A DNA stretch of 64,000 nucleotides from an uncultured Castellaniella sp. (GCF_937988725.1 NZ_CALKHS010000004.1:310001-374000), one strand, 5' to 3'. Positions 17,087 through 26,517 are shown, numbered from the stretch's first letter. Notes: a model not told the origin generated them from the letters alone. Numbers and translations: made by a program.

Positions 17087-18099
17087 TGATGACGCAGCGG
17101 GGCGGCGCCCGGTCTGCCCGCTGGGCCTGCGGCCTGCTGGCGGGCCTGATGCTGTGCTCGGGCGCCGGGGCTGCCCAGTCCGCGGCTGCGGCCGGCAGCG
17201 ACGCCCTGGCTTTTTTGCAACAGGTCCAGCAAGCCGCCCGGTCGCTGGATTATTCGGGGATCTACGTCTATCAGCAGGGGCACATTCTGCAGGCGTCCCG
17301 GCTGGTGCACCTGGTCGACGGCACCGGCGAACGCGAGCGCCTGGAAGTGCTGGACGGCGCCCCCCGCGAATGCCTGCGCCAGAACGGCGTCGAGCAATGC
17401 CTGAGGCCGGACCACAAGGTCGTGATCATCCAACCCGCGCGCAGCGACCATTTCCCGGGCCTGCTGCTGGGCAACGCCCAGGCCATCGCCACGCACTATG
17501 AATGGCGCGCCTCGTCCCGCGTCTACCGGATCGCCGGGCGGGAATGCGCGATGTCCGAACTCAAGGCGCGCGACCACCTGCGCTACAGCTATCGCATCTG
17601 CACCGACGCCAAGACGCATCTGCTCCTGAAATCCCAGACGCTGGATGCTACCGGACATCTGGTGGACCAGGTCGCGTTCAGCAGCATCCGCGTGGGCGCC
17701 GACGTGCAGCCCGCGTCCCTGACGACGCACTGGGACACTCGAAGCTGGCAGCTGATCACGGAATCCAGCGAACCCACGGACCTGCAGGCCCAGGGCTGGC
17801 GCTTCACGCTGCCGCCCGGTTTCCAGCCCGTGGCGGAACTCTCGCGCCAGATCGGGCCGGGCCATGCCGTGAACCAGCTCGTGGTTTCCGACGGCCTGGC
17901 CGCCATTTCGGTGTTTATTGAAACCTTTGACCCGAAACGCGATCAAAACATCAGACAGGGAGACCTGCGGCAAGGTGCAGTCAACATCTATCGGATGCGT
18001 CTGGCGTCCTATTGGTTGACTGCCGTTGGCGAAGCACCCGCCCAGACGGTTCGCGATCTGGCCCGTGCCGTGCAATATGTGCCGCAGGCGGCCCGCTAA
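17086..18099 (+). CDS. rseB: Periplasmic sigma-E regulator RseB/MucB
   Basis: Binds the periplasmic part of RseA and protects it from the first protease, and senses lipid or lipoprotein stress. The 337 residues carry a Sec signal peptide (about 1-30, hydrophobic core CGLLAGLMLCSGAGAA), then the MucB/RseB N-terminal domain (LDYSGIYVYQQG) and the C-terminal domain (QGWRFTLPPGFQPV). Two ATGs overlap the rseA stop (17086 and 17089), so translation is coupled. Confidence 0.93.
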   Translation: MMTQRGGARSARWACGLLAGLMLCSGAGAAQSAAAAGSDALAFLQQVQQAARSLDYSGIYVYQQGHILQASRLVHLVDGTGERERLEVLDGAPRECLRQNGVEQCLRPDHKVVIIQPARSDHFPGLLLGNAQAIATHYEWRASSRVYRIAGRECAMSELKARDHLRYSYRICTDAKTHLLLKSQTLDATGHLVDQVAFSSIRVGADVQPASLTTHWDTRSWQLITESSEPTDLQAQGWRFTLPPGFQPVAELSRQIGPGHAVNQLVVSDGLAAISVFIETFDPKRDQNIRQGDLRQGAVNIYRMRLASYWLTAVGEAPAQTVRDLARAVQYVPQAAR

Positions 18100-18122
18100 A
18101 TCATTCTTCCAAGGAGAACTCC

Positions 18123-19607
18123 ATGGCTTTCCAATTGCCCCGAGCGCCGGGTGTGAAGCGGGCCCTTGCCGGCGCCGCGGCCGGCCTGCTGCTGATCTCG
18201 GCGGCGCCCATGAGCGTCGCCCAGGCCGGACCGGCCGTGTCGACATCGGCGGCGCTGCCGGATTTCACGCAGATCGTCTCTGAAACCGAGGGTTCCGTCG
18301 TCAACATCCGCACGACCGAAGCCGTCCCCGTGCGCCGCTCGCCCACCGGGCCCGGCGGCGGGGATCCCTCCGACCTGTTCCGGTGGTTCTTCGGGCCGGA
18401 TTTCATGCCGCCCGGATACGGGCCCCAGCAGCAGCCCCAGCGGCCGCATGCCCAGCCCGACCAGCCGACGCCCAAGGAACGCACCGTGCCGCGCGGGATC
18501 GGGTCCGGCTTCATCCTGTCCAGCGATGGCTACGTCCTGACGAACAACCACGTCGTGGATAATTCCAATGGCATCTTCGTCACCATGACCAATGGCAAGG
18601 AATACAAGGCCAAGGTCGTCGGCACGGACGCCCGCACCGACATCGCCCTGCTGAAGATCGACGCCACCGGGCTCAAGCCCCTGGCGATCGGGGATTCCGA
18701 CAAGCTGAAGAAAGGCCAGTGGGTGCTGGCCATCGGTTCGCCGTTCGGCCTGGATTCGACCGTGACGGCCGGCATCGTCAGCGCCATCAACCGGGACACC
18801 GGGGACTATCTGCCCTTCATCCAGACCGACGTGGCGGTGAACCCGGGCAATTCCGGCGGTCCGCTGATCAACCTGCAGGGCCAGGTGGTGGGGATCAATT
18901 CCCAGATCATCTCGCGCAGCGGCGGCTTCATGGGGATTTCCCTGGCCATCCCGATCGATGAGGTGATGCGGGTGGTGGATCAGCTCAAGGCGCACGGCAA
19001 GGTCACGCGCGGCCGTATCGGGGTGCAGATCACGGAAGTCCAGGACGACGTCGCCAAGGCCCTGGGGCTGGAAACGTCGCAGGGCGCCCTGGTCAGCAGC
19101 GTCGAGCCCGACGGCCCGGCCGCCAAGGCGGGCGTGCATGCCGGCGACGTGATCACGGCCTTCGACGGCCATGCCATCAAGCACATGACGGACCTGCCGC
19201 GCCTGGTCGGGGCGACCAAGCCGGGCACCGAGGCCACGATCCAGGTCTGGCGCAAGGGCAAGTCGCTGGACCTGAAGGCCAAGGTCGCGGAACTGGACCA
19301 GAAGGCGGCCGCGGCGTCCAGCCCGGAAGCGCCTCCCAATGACGGCACCGACCGCCTGGGGCTCAGCGTCAAGGCCCTGCCGGCGGATTCGGGCCTGGAC
19401 CAGGGGGTGCTGGTCAGCCAGTCCGAAGGTCCGGCGGCGGATGTAGGGATCGAAGCGGGCGACATCATCCTGCGGGTCAATAACACCGACGTCAGCAGCC
19501 CGGCGCAGTATGAAAAGGCCGTCAAGGGCCTGGACAAGTCCAAGCCGGTCGTGCTGCTGGTCAGCCGGGACCAGCAATCCCAGTGGGTGATCATCAAGCT
19601 GCAATGA
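18123..19607 (+). CDS. mucD: Periplasmic serine protease DegP/MucD
   Basis: HtrA-family protease and chaperone of the periplasm. The 494 residues have a signal peptide (about 1-36). The trypsin-like domain carries the triad His in LTNNHVVDN, Asp in ARTDIALLKI and Ser in VNPGNSGGPLIN. Two PDZ domains follow, around GLETSQGALVSSV and the C-terminal DQGVLVSQSEGPAA stretch. A Gln/Pro-rich loop (about residues 100-120) precedes the protease core. AAGGAG sets the ATG at 18123. The frame opens earlier, inside rseB, but that part is a shadow. It is the last gene of the sigma-E operon, closed by a strong terminator. Confidence 0.95.
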   Translation: MAFQLPRAPGVKRALAGAAAGLLLISAAPMSVAQAGPAVSTSAALPDFTQIVSETEGSVVNIRTTEAVPVRRSPTGPGGGDPSDLFRWFFGPDFMPPGYGPQQQPQRPHAQPDQPTPKERTVPRGIGSGFILSSDGYVLTNNHVVDNSNGIFVTMTNGKEYKAKVVGTDARTDIALLKIDATGLKPLAIGDSDKLKKGQWVLAIGSPFGLDSTVTAGIVSAINRDTGDYLPFIQTDVAVNPGNSGGPLINLQGQVVGINSQIISRSGGFMGISLAIPIDEVMRVVDQLKAHGKVTRGRIGVQITEVQDDVAKALGLETSQGALVSSVEPDGPAAKAGVHAGDVITAFDGHAIKHMTDLPRLVGATKPGTEATIQVWRKGKSLDLKAKVAELDQKAAAASSPEAPPNDGTDRLGLSVKALPADSGLDQGVLVSQSEGPAADVGIEAGDIILRVNNTDVSSPAQYEKAVKGLDKSKPVVLLVSRDQQSQWVIIKLQ

Positions 19608-19669
19608 CCTTGAACAGGGCACCAGGGGATTCCCCGGCGGGAAAAAGCTAAAATACCGCCTGTACGGAA

Positions 19670-19698
19670 GGGGGCGCCTTGCGGCGCCCCCTTTTCTT
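19670..19698 (+). terminator. Rho-independent terminator after mucD
   Basis: A 9-bp perfect stem GGGGGCGCC / GGCGCCCCC with a TTGC loop, followed by TTTTCTT. A TAAAAT hexamer (19649-19654) just upstream would start a transcript only about ten bases before this hairpin, so it is probably not a useful promoter for lepA. Confidence 0.9.
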
Positions 19699-19760
19699 GA
19701 CGGCATACCGGTTCGCCTTCCTCCATCCTTTCCGACCTTCCCGATTTCCGCACGCAGTCT

Positions 19761-21554
19761 ATGGACCACATTCGCAACTTCTCCATCATCGCGCACATCG
19801 ATCATGGCAAATCGACCCTGGCCGACCGCCTGATCCAGCGCTGCGGCGGTCTTCAGGACCGCGAGATGGCGGCGCAGGTGCTGGATTCCATGGACATCGA
19901 ACGCGAGCGCGGCATCACCATCAAGGCGCAGACGGCCGCCTTGCGCTATACCGCCGCCGATGGCCGCGTCTATGCCCTGAACTTGATCGACACGCCGGGC
20001 CACGTGGACTTTTCCTATGAAGTCAGCCGTTCCCTGTCGGCGTGCGAAGGCGCCTTGCTGGTGGTCGATTCCACCCAGGGGGTCGAAGCCCAGACGGTGG
20101 CCAACTGCTATACCGCCATCGAACTCGGCGTCGAGGTCCTGCCGGTCCTGAACAAAATGGACCTGCCGTCCGCCGATCCGGACGCCGCCGCCGCCGAAAT
20201 CGAGGACGTCATCGGCATCGACGCCACCGACGCCATCCAGGCCAGCGCGAAAACGGGCCTGGGCATCGACGAGATCCTGGAAGCCGTCGTGGCGCGCGTG
20301 CCGCCGCCCAAGGGCGACCCCGCCGCCCCCCTGCAGGCCCTGATCATCGATTCCTGGTTCGACAATTACGTGGGCGTGGTGATGCTGGTGCGCATCGTCA
20401 ACGGGGTGCTGCGCCCGAAAGACAAGATCCTGCTGATGGCCACCGGCGCCACGCACCTGTGCGAACAGCTGGGGGTGTTCACCCCCAAGTCCCAGCCTCG
20501 GGACGTCCTGTCGGCCGGCGAGGTCGGCTTCATCATCGCCGGCATCAAGGAACTCGAACACGCCAAGGTCGGCGACACCGTCACGCTGGCGGGCAAGCCC
20601 GCCGCCGGCCCGCTGCCCGGCTTCAAGGAAGTCAAGCCGCAGGTGTTCGCGGGCGTCTATCCGGTGGAATCCAGCGAATACGACCAGTTGCGCGATTCCC
20701 TGGAAAAACTCAAGCTCAACGATTCGTCCCTGATGTTCGAGCCGGAAGTCTCCCAGGCGCTGGGCTTCGGCTTTCGCTGCGGCTTCCTTGGCCTGCTGCA
20801 CATGGACATCGTGCAGGAGCGCCTGGAACGCGAATTCGACATGGACATCATCACCACCGCGCCGTCGGTGGTGTACGAAGTCCTGCACCGCGACGGCACG
20901 CTGCTGATGGTCGACAGCCCCGCCCGCATGCCCGAAGTCGGCCACATCCAGGAAATCCGCGAACCCATCATGACGGTGACGCTGTTCATGCCGCAGGAAT
21001 ACGTGGGGCCGGTGATGTCGCTGTGCACGTCCAAGCGCGGCGTGCAGCTGAACATGAGCTACCACGGCCGCCAGGTGCACCTCAGCTACGAAATCCCCCT
21101 GGCCGAAATCGTCCTGGATTTCTTCGACCGCCTGAAGTCCGTATCGCGCGGCTATGCCTCCATGGATTATGAATTCAAGGAATACCGGGTGGCGGACGTG
21201 GTGCGCGTGGACCTGCTGATCAACGGCGACCGGGTCGACGCCCTGTCGATGATCGTGCACCGCGCCAACGCGCGGCATCGCGGCCGGGACGTCGTCACCC
21301 GGATGCGCGGCCTGATTCCCCGCCAGATGTTCGACATCGCCATCCAGGCGGCCATCGGGGCGGAGGTCGTGGCGCGGGAAAACGTCAAGGCGCTGCGCAA
21401 GAACGTGCTGGCGAAGTGCTATGGCGGCGACATCACGCGTAAAAAGAAGCTGCTGGAAAAACAGAAAGCCGGCAAGAAACGCATGAAGCAGGTCGGAAAC
21501 GTGGAAATCCCGCAGGAAGCCTTCCTGGCCGTCCTGCAGGTCGAGGACAAGTAA
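19761..21554 (+). CDS. lepA: Elongation factor 4 (LepA)
   Basis: Ribosome-associated GTPase that can back-translocate or help ribosome maturation. The 597 residues carry the G1 motif AHIDHGKSTLADRL, G3 DTPGHVDF and G4 NKMDLPSAD. EF-G-like domains follow, and the C-terminal LepA-specific domain ends VGNVEIPQEAFLAVLQVE. It starts at ATG 19761. lepB follows after nine bases, the classical pair after which the family was named. Confidence 0.97.
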   Translation: MDHIRNFSIIAHIDHGKSTLADRLIQRCGGLQDREMAAQVLDSMDIERERGITIKAQTAALRYTAADGRVYALNLIDTPGHVDFSYEVSRSLSACEGALLVVDSTQGVEAQTVANCYTAIELGVEVLPVLNKMDLPSADPDAAAAEIEDVIGIDATDAIQASAKTGLGIDEILEAVVARVPPPKGDPAAPLQALIIDSWFDNYVGVVMLVRIVNGVLRPKDKILLMATGATHLCEQLGVFTPKSQPRDVLSAGEVGFIIAGIKELEHAKVGDTVTLAGKPAAGPLPGFKEVKPQVFAGVYPVESSEYDQLRDSLEKLKLNDSSLMFEPEVSQALGFGFRCGFLGLLHMDIVQERLEREFDMDIITTAPSVVYEVLHRDGTLLMVDSPARMPEVGHIQEIREPIMTVTLFMPQEYVGPVMSLCTSKRGVQLNMSYHGRQVHLSYEIPLAEIVLDFFDRLKSVSRGYASMDYEFKEYRVADVVRVDLLINGDRVDALSMIVHRANARHRGRDVVTRMRGLIPRQMFDIAIQAAIGAEVVARENVKALRKNVLAKCYGGDITRKKKLLEKQKAGKKRMKQVGNVEIPQEAFLAVLQVEDK

Positions 21555-21563
21555 GGATCACCC

Positions 21564-22451
21564 ATGAGCTGGGATTTTGCATTGCTGCTGTTTGTCGCCC
21601 TGGTCGTGACCGGACTGGTCTGGCTGCTCGACCGGGTCCGTTTGCGCGGCCGGCGCCGGGAACGGGCCGAGGCCGCCGCCCAGGCCTGCCGCAACAACGC
21701 GGCCGGCCTGGACCCGGCCGCCCTGCAGGCTGAATGCCAGCAGGCCTATGAACGCGCCTTCCAGGCCCCGTGGTGGATCGAATACTGCGTCAGCTTCTTT
21801 CCGGTGATCCTGTTCGTGTTCGTGCTGCGGTCCTTCGTGGTCGAACCCTTCCGCATCCCGTCGGGCTCCATGCTGCCGACGCTGGAAAACGGCGACCTGA
21901 TCCTGGTGAACAAATTCCAGTACGGCATCCGCCTGCCGGTCATCGACCGCAAGATCATCGACGTCGGCTCGCCCAGCCGGGGCGACGTGGTGGTGTTCCG
22001 CTACCCGGTGGATCCGTCCGTGGACTACATCAAGCGCGTGGTGGGGGTGCCGGGCGACGTCATCGAATACCGCGACAAGACCCTGTTCATCAACGGGCAG
22101 CAGGTGCGGCGCGAGCGCGACGGCGATTATTTCGAGCCCGACCGCGCCGTGTACGTGGGCCAATACCGCGAACAGCTGGGGCAGGTCTCGCACCGCATCC
22201 TGCTGAACGTCAACGCGCCCCAGGATTTCATGCCGATCACGCGCTTTCCGGATTTCAAGGCCTGTGCCTACCAGGATGGCGGCGTGCGCTGCACGGTGCC
22301 GGCCGGCCATTACTTCATGATGGGCGATAATCGCGACAACAGCCTGGACAGCCGCTACTGGGGCTTCGTGCCCGATCGCAACATCGTCGGGCGGGCGTTC
22401 TTCGTCTGGATGAATTTCAGTTCGCCCAGCCGGATCGGCGGGTTCCGCTGA
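21564..22451 (+). CDS. lepB: Signal peptidase I
   Basis: Removes signal peptides from secreted proteins at the outer face of the inner membrane. The 295 residues have one N-terminal membrane helix (about 5-22), a cytoplasmic basic loop, a second helix (about 75-95, CVSFFPVILFVFVLRSFVVEPF), the catalytic Ser in RIPSGSMLPTLENGD and the general base Lys in YIKRVVGVPGD. The C-terminal GDNRDNSLDSRYWGFVP box E is present. The stop overlaps the rnc start by one base. Confidence 0.97.
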   Translation: MSWDFALLLFVALVVTGLVWLLDRVRLRGRRRERAEAAAQACRNNAAGLDPAALQAECQQAYERAFQAPWWIEYCVSFFPVILFVFVLRSFVVEPFRIPSGSMLPTLENGDLILVNKFQYGIRLPVIDRKIIDVGSPSRGDVVVFRYPVDPSVDYIKRVVGVPGDVIEYRDKTLFINGQQVRRERDGDYFEPDRAVYVGQYREQLGQVSHRILLNVNAPQDFMPITRFPDFKACAYQDGGVRCTVPAGHYFMMGDNRDNSLDSRYWGFVPDRNIVGRAFFVWMNFSSPSRIGGFR

Positions 22452-23206
22452 TGGCCGGGCTCGACGCGCTGCAGGCGGCGCTGGATTACCGCTACCGTGA
22501 TCAGGCTCTGCTGGAGCAGGCCCTGACGCACCGCAGCCACGGCATGCCGCACAACGAGCGCCTGGAGTTCCTGGGGGACTCGGTGCTGAATTTCGTCGTC
22601 TCGGCGCTGCTGTTCACCGAGCACGCGGAAATGGACGAAGGCGACCTGTCGCGCGTGCGGGCGAACCTGGTCAAGCAGTCGGCCCTGGCCGACATCGCGC
22701 AGAAGCTGTCCCTGTCCACCTATCTGCGCCTGGGCGAGGGCGAGCTGAAGAGCGGCGGCTTCCGGCGCCCGTCCATCCTGGCCGACGCCCTCGAAGCCAT
22801 TTTCGGCGCCCTGCTGCTCGACGGCGGGTATGATCAGGTCAGCCGGGTCATCGAACGGCTGTACCGCCCCATCCTGTCGCACATCGACGTGCGCACGTTC
22901 GGCAAGGACCCCAAGACCCTGCTGCAGGAGATCATGCAGGGGCGCGGGCTGGACCTGCCGCACTACGAGGTCGTCTCCACCCGGGGGGCGGCGCATAATC
23001 AGACCTTCGACGTGGTGTGCTCGGTGGCGCAGCTCGACATCCAGGTCCAGGCCTCGGGCAGCAGCCGGCGGGCGGCTGAACAGGCCGCCGCGGGCCAGGT
23101 CATCGCGGCGGTGGAGGCGCTGGGGCCGGCGCGCCGCTCGGGGCGCCGCCACCGCAAATCCGCCCAGCTGTCCCTTCCGGTGGCGGTTTCCCAGGAAAAG
23201 ACATGA
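22451..23206 (+). CDS. rnc: Ribonuclease III
   Basis: Cuts double-stranded RNA in rRNA and mRNA processing. The 251 residues contain the catalytic signature NERLEFLGDSVLNFVVS (about 37-53, with the Glu and Asp metal ligands) and a second acidic site in ILADALEAIFGALLLDGG. A C-terminal double-stranded-RNA-binding domain (from about DPKTLLQEIMQG) is followed by a basic tail. The gene is translationally coupled to lepB upstream and era downstream (four-base overlap). Confidence 0.97.
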   Translation: MAGLDALQAALDYRYRDQALLEQALTHRSHGMPHNERLEFLGDSVLNFVVSALLFTEHAEMDEGDLSRVRANLVKQSALADIAQKLSLSTYLRLGEGELKSGGFRRPSILADALEAIFGALLLDGGYDQVSRVIERLYRPILSHIDVRTFGKDPKTLLQEIMQGRGLDLPHYEVVSTRGAAHNQTFDVVCSVAQLDIQVQASGSSRRAAEQAAAGQVIAAVEALGPARRSGRRHRKSAQLSLPVAVSQEKT

Positions 23207-24135
23207 ATGATGACGCCCTGAATCCATCGCCCGACGCGGGCGCCGCCGGCGGACCGCCCAGCCGCTGCGGCTTCGTCGCCCTGGTGGGGCGGCCCAACGT
23301 CGGCAAGTCGACGCTGGGCAACGCCCTGATCGGCGCCAAATTGTCCATCGTGTCGCGCAAGGCGCAGACCACCCGCCACCGCATCCACGGGGTGCTGACC
23401 CGGGATGCGGACCAGTTCGTCTTCGTCGACACCCCCGGTTTCCAGACCCGCCACGGCGGGACCATGAACCGCATGATGAACCGGGTCGTCACCCAGGCGC
23501 TGGCCGAGGTCGACGTCGTGGTGCACGTCGTCGAGGCCGGCAAGTGGTCGGCGGGCGACGCGGCCGTGGTGCCGCTGCTGCCCCGCCAGCGGCCCGTGAT
23601 CCTGGCCGTCAACAAGATCGACGCTCTGAAGGACAAGAACGCCCTGTTCGCCTACGTGGCGCGCCTGAGCCAGGAATTCCCCTACGCGGCGGTCGTGCCC
23701 GTCAGCGCCGCGCGTTCGGTGCAGCTGGACGTGCTGGTGGGCGAGATCGCCCAGTACCTGCCCGAAGGCGAACACCTTTTCGACGCCGACACCTTCACCG
23801 ACCGGCCGGTCCGCTTCCTGGCGGCCGAGCTGATCCGGGAAAAGATCTTCCGCCTGGTGGGCGACGAGCTCCCCTATGGCTGCACCGTGGTGATCGAGCA
23901 GTGGGAAGAGGATGACAGCGGGGCGCGGGTCTCCGCCTGCGTCGTCATCGAGCGCGACAGCCACCGGCCGATCCTGCTGGGGTCGGGGGGGCAGCACATG
24001 AAGCGCATCGCCACCGAAGCCCGCCAGGACATGGTCAAGCTGCTCGACAAGCCGGTGTTCCTCGACGTCTACGTCAAGACCCGCAAGGGCTGGTCCGGAC
24101 GCGAGGCCACCCTGCGGGAACTGGGATATGACTAG
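23203..24135 (+). CDS. era: GTPase Era
   Basis: Essential GTPase that binds the 3' end of 16S rRNA in 30S assembly. The 310 residues have G1 GRPNVGKSTLGNALIG, G3 DTPGF, G4 NKIDAL and a C-terminal KH domain with the GSGGQHMKRIATEAR loop. A 15-residue Ala/Gly/Pro-rich N-terminal extension precedes the GTPase core. It overlaps rnc by four bases and recO by eight. Confidence 0.97.
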   Translation: MNDDALNPSPDAGAAGGPPSRCGFVALVGRPNVGKSTLGNALIGAKLSIVSRKAQTTRHRIHGVLTRDADQFVFVDTPGFQTRHGGTMNRMMNRVVTQALAEVDVVVHVVEAGKWSAGDAAVVPLLPRQRPVILAVNKIDALKDKNALFAYVARLSQEFPYAAVVPVSAARSVQLDVLVGEIAQYLPEGEHLFDADTFTDRPVRFLAAELIREKIFRLVGDELPYGCTVVIEQWEEDDSGARVSACVVIERDSHRPILLGSGGQHMKRIATEARQDMVKLLDKPVFLDVYVKTRKGWSGREATLRELGYD

Positions 24136-24718
24136 ACGCGGCTTGCGCATCCAGGATGCGCAAGGCTATGTGCTGCATGCCAGCCCATGGCGGGAAACCT
24201 CGCTGATCGTCCAGTGCTTCACCCGAGACCACGGCTGCGTCGCGCTGGCGGCGAAAGGCGCCAAGCGCCCGTATTCCGCGCTGCGGCCGGTGCTGGTCGC
24301 GTTCCAGCCGCTGTGGCTGTCGTGGTCGGGGTCGGCCGAAGTCCATACCCTGACGCGCGCGGAATCCGGTCCCGTGCGCCTTCTGAACGGCCGGGCCATG
24401 ATGTCGGCCTGGTATCTGAACGAATTGGTCCTGCGCCTGCTGGCCCGCGAAGACCCGCATCCCGGCGTCTATGACGCCTACGAAGCGGCGCTGGACGCCC
24501 TGGCCGATCCCCAGGCCCGTTCGCATGCCGGCGCCCTGCGGCGCTTCGAATGGCTGCTGCTGGAACAGGCGGGCTACGGCGTGGACGAACCCATGCCCGA
24601 TTTCGCCGACGCGGGCGCTGAGCCGGGCCTGCGCCAGGCCCTGCGGGAACGTCTGGACCTGTTGCTGGAAGCGCCTTTGCGCACGCGCCAGGTGCTGATG
24701 GATCTGCAGCGCTACTGA
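24128..24718 (+). CDS. recO: DNA repair protein RecO, compact form
   Basis: Helps load RecA on SSB-coated DNA in the RecFOR pathway. The 196 residues have the N-terminal OB fold (YVLHASPWRETSLIVQCF, then AAKGAKRPYSALRPVL) and the central helical segment (SAWYLNELVLRLLAREDPHPGVYDAY in two parts), ending with the family's C-terminal LRTRQVLMDLQ motif. It is shorter than E. coli RecO (242 residues), and the cysteine-bearing middle of the C-terminal domain seems to be absent, so the protein goes from GYGVDEPMPDFADAG nearly straight to the last helices. The usual order rnc-era-recO supports the call. Confidence 0.9.
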   Translation: MTRRGLRIQDAQGYVLHASPWRETSLIVQCFTRDHGCVALAAKGAKRPYSALRPVLVAFQPLWLSWSGSAEVHTLTRAESGPVRLLNGRAMMSAWYLNELVLRLLAREDPHPGVYDAYEAALDALADPQARSHAGALRRFEWLLLEQAGYGVDEPMPDFADAGAEPGLRQALRERLDLLLEAPLRTRQVLMDLQRY

Positions 24719-24739
24719 CTCTTTTTCGGAACCGTCCCC

Positions 24740-25624
24740 ATGAAGCATGGCATCGTCCTGTCGGTCGCTTCCTCGGCCCTGTTCGCCACCATGTATTTCT
24801 ATGCGACGCTGATGCAGCCCTTCGATGGCGACATCGTGTTCGCCTGGCGCATCCTGATGGGTCTGCCGATGATGGCCCTGGTGGTCCATCGGGCGCGGGG
24901 CTGGGGCGCCTTGCGCGCCACGGCCCGGCGGTTCTCGCACGGCCGGTTCCTGGCGGCGATGGCCTTGTGTTCCGTGCTCCTGGGGGTCCAGCTCTGGCTG
25001 TTCGTCTGGGCGCCCCTGCACGGCTATGCCCTGGACGTGTCCATGGGGTATTTCCTGCTGCCGCTGGTGATGGTGCTGGCCGGCCGGCTGGTCTATGGCG
25101 AGCGGCTCAGCCGTTGGCAGGCCTGGGCGGTGGCGTTCGCGCTGCTGGGAGTCGGCCACGAATGGTGGCGGCTGGGGACGGTGTCGTGGGCGACCGCCCT
25201 GGTGGCGCTGGGCTATCCGCCGTATTTCATGCTGCGGCGCCGCCTGCAGGTGGATGCGCTGAGCAGCCTGTGGTTCGACATGCTGTTCCTGCTGCCCGTC
25301 GCGATCCTGGTCTTGCAGTCCCAGGCGACCGAAGCCGCCCGCATTTTCCAGGCCCATCCGCGCCTGCTGCTGCAGGTGCCGTTGCTGGGGCTGCTGAGCG
25401 CCGTCTCGCTGTCCATGTATCTGGCGGCCAGCCGGCTGCTGCCCATGGGTCTGTTCGGCCTGCTCAGCTACGTGGAGCCGGTGCTGCTGTTCTGGGTGGC
25501 GTTCCTGCTGATGGGCGAGCCGGTGGCTCCGGCCCAGTGGCTGACCTACGGGCCGATCTGGCTGGCCGTCCTCCTGATCGCCGCCGAGGGCGTGAAGAAG
25601 CTGCCCCCGCGCGGCGCAGGCTGA
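24740..25624 (+). CDS. EamA-family permease, RarD type
   Basis: A 294-residue inner-membrane protein of the drug/metabolite transporter superfamily with about ten membrane helices arranged as two EamA repeats. It resembles RarD (chloramphenicol-sensitive group): MKHGIVLSVASSALFATMYF near the start, FAWRILMGLP, and the second-repeat SYVEPVLLFWVAFLLMGEP motif. The substrate is unknown. It follows recO after 21 bases but need not share its function. A terminator for the converging gene follows. Confidence 0.85.
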   Translation: MKHGIVLSVASSALFATMYFYATLMQPFDGDIVFAWRILMGLPMMALVVHRARGWGALRATARRFSHGRFLAAMALCSVLLGVQLWLFVWAPLHGYALDVSMGYFLLPLVMVLAGRLVYGERLSRWQAWAVAFALLGVGHEWWRLGTVSWATALVALGYPPYFMLRRRLQVDALSSLWFDMLFLLPVAILVLQSQATEAARIFQAHPRLLLQVPLLGLLSAVSLSMYLAASRLLPMGLFGLLSYVEPVLLFWVAFLLMGEPVAPAQWLTYGPIWLAVLLIAAEGVKKLPPRGAG

Positions 25625-25651
25625 CGCCTGCTTGTCGTGCGTCTCCAAGGC

Positions 25652-25680
25652 AAAAAAATGGCGGGCCGAAAGGCCCGCCA
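25652..25680 (-). terminator. Rho-independent terminator of the Bax-inhibitor-like gene
   Basis: Perfect 9-bp stem TGGCGGGCC / GGCCCGCCA with a GAAA loop (+ strand). The seven A's at 25652-25658 become a U run on the minus strand, so it ends the 25706-26407 transcript. Confidence 0.9.
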
Positions 25681-25705
25681 TGGTGTCCGTCGCCGGGACC
25701 GGGGA

Positions 25706-26407
25706 TCAGTCGCGGTTGCCGCCCAGGACGCCCAGCAGCATCAGCAGGTTGGTGAAGATGTTGTACAGGTCCAGGTAGACCGCCAGCGTGGCGCTGATGT
25801 AGTTCGTTTCGCCGCCCTGGACCACGCGCTGCAGGTCGACCAGCAGGAAGGCGGAAAAGATGCCGATGGCCAGCACCGACAGGGTCAGCATCAGGGCCGG
25901 GATCTGCAGGAAGATGTTGGCCACCATGGCCACGATCAGCAGCACCACGCCCACGAACAGGAATTTCTGCAGGTGGGTGAAGTCGCGCTTGGTGGTGGTG
26001 GCCACCGTGGCCATGGCGCCGAACACGGCCGCCGTGCCGCCGAAGGCCAGCATGATCAGCTGCGCGCCGTTGCCCATGCCCAGGACGAAGCTGAGCAGGT
26101 TGGACAGCATCACCCCCATGAAGAACGTGAAGCCCAGCAGCAGGGCCACGCCCAGCGAGGAGTTCTTGTTGCGTTCGATCATGAACATCAGGCCGAAGGC
26201 CCCGACCAGGAAGACCAGGGTGCTGATGCCGGGGTTGGCGGCCATGGCCTGGCCCGTGCCGAAATGCAGGCCGACGGCCGCGCCCAGCACGGTGGGGATC
26301 AGGGACAGCGCCAGCAGCCAGTAGGTGTTGCGCAGCACGCGGTTGCGCGCCGTGACCGACGCGTCATAGGCGCCGGCGCGAGGTAGGGTATTGCGAAAGT
26401 CGGACAT
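25706..26407 (-). CDS. Bax inhibitor-1/YccA family membrane protein
   Basis: A 233-residue protein with seven predicted membrane helices of the BI-1/TMBIM family (YbhL/YccA in E. coli), which in other bacteria act as proton-sensitive calcium leak channels or modulators of FtsH. The family features are the N-terminal RNRVLRNTYWLLALSLIPTV segment, IERNKNSSLGVALLLGFTFF, and the C-terminal TLAVYLDLYNIFTNLLMLLG with the conserved acidic residues. CAGGAAACC precedes the ATG. It lies 110 bases downstream of holC on the same strand, and a terminator ends it. Confidence 0.92.
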   Translation of the reverse strand: MSDFRNTLPRAGAYDASVTARNRVLRNTYWLLALSLIPTVLGAAVGLHFGTGQAMAANPGISTLVFLVGAFGLMFMIERNKNSSLGVALLLGFTFFMGVMLSNLLSFVLGMGNGAQLIMLAFGGTAAVFGAMATVATTTKRDFTHLQKFLFVGVVLLIVAMVANIFLQIPALMLTLSVLAIGIFSAFLLVDLQRVVQGGETNYISATLAVYLDLYNIFTNLLMLLGVLGGNRD

Positions 26408-26517
26408 GGTGGTTTCCTGTCGTGCGTCTGATCAGTCTAACGCTGATAGCATGGTTGATGCAGTAATCTTACATTAAGCTGAACGAAATCGTCCAGATCG
26501 TCATGGCTTGGACCGGT

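Noticed and set aside
19649..19654. TAAAAT hexamer as a promoter for lepA
   Set aside because: The strong terminator at 19670-19698 would end the transcript about ten bases after it starts, and no -35 is present.
18096..21278. 1,060-codon open frame antisense to mucD and lepA
   Set aside because: It spans two genes and a terminator on the other strand, with a His/Gly/Asp-rich translation, so it is a GC artefact.
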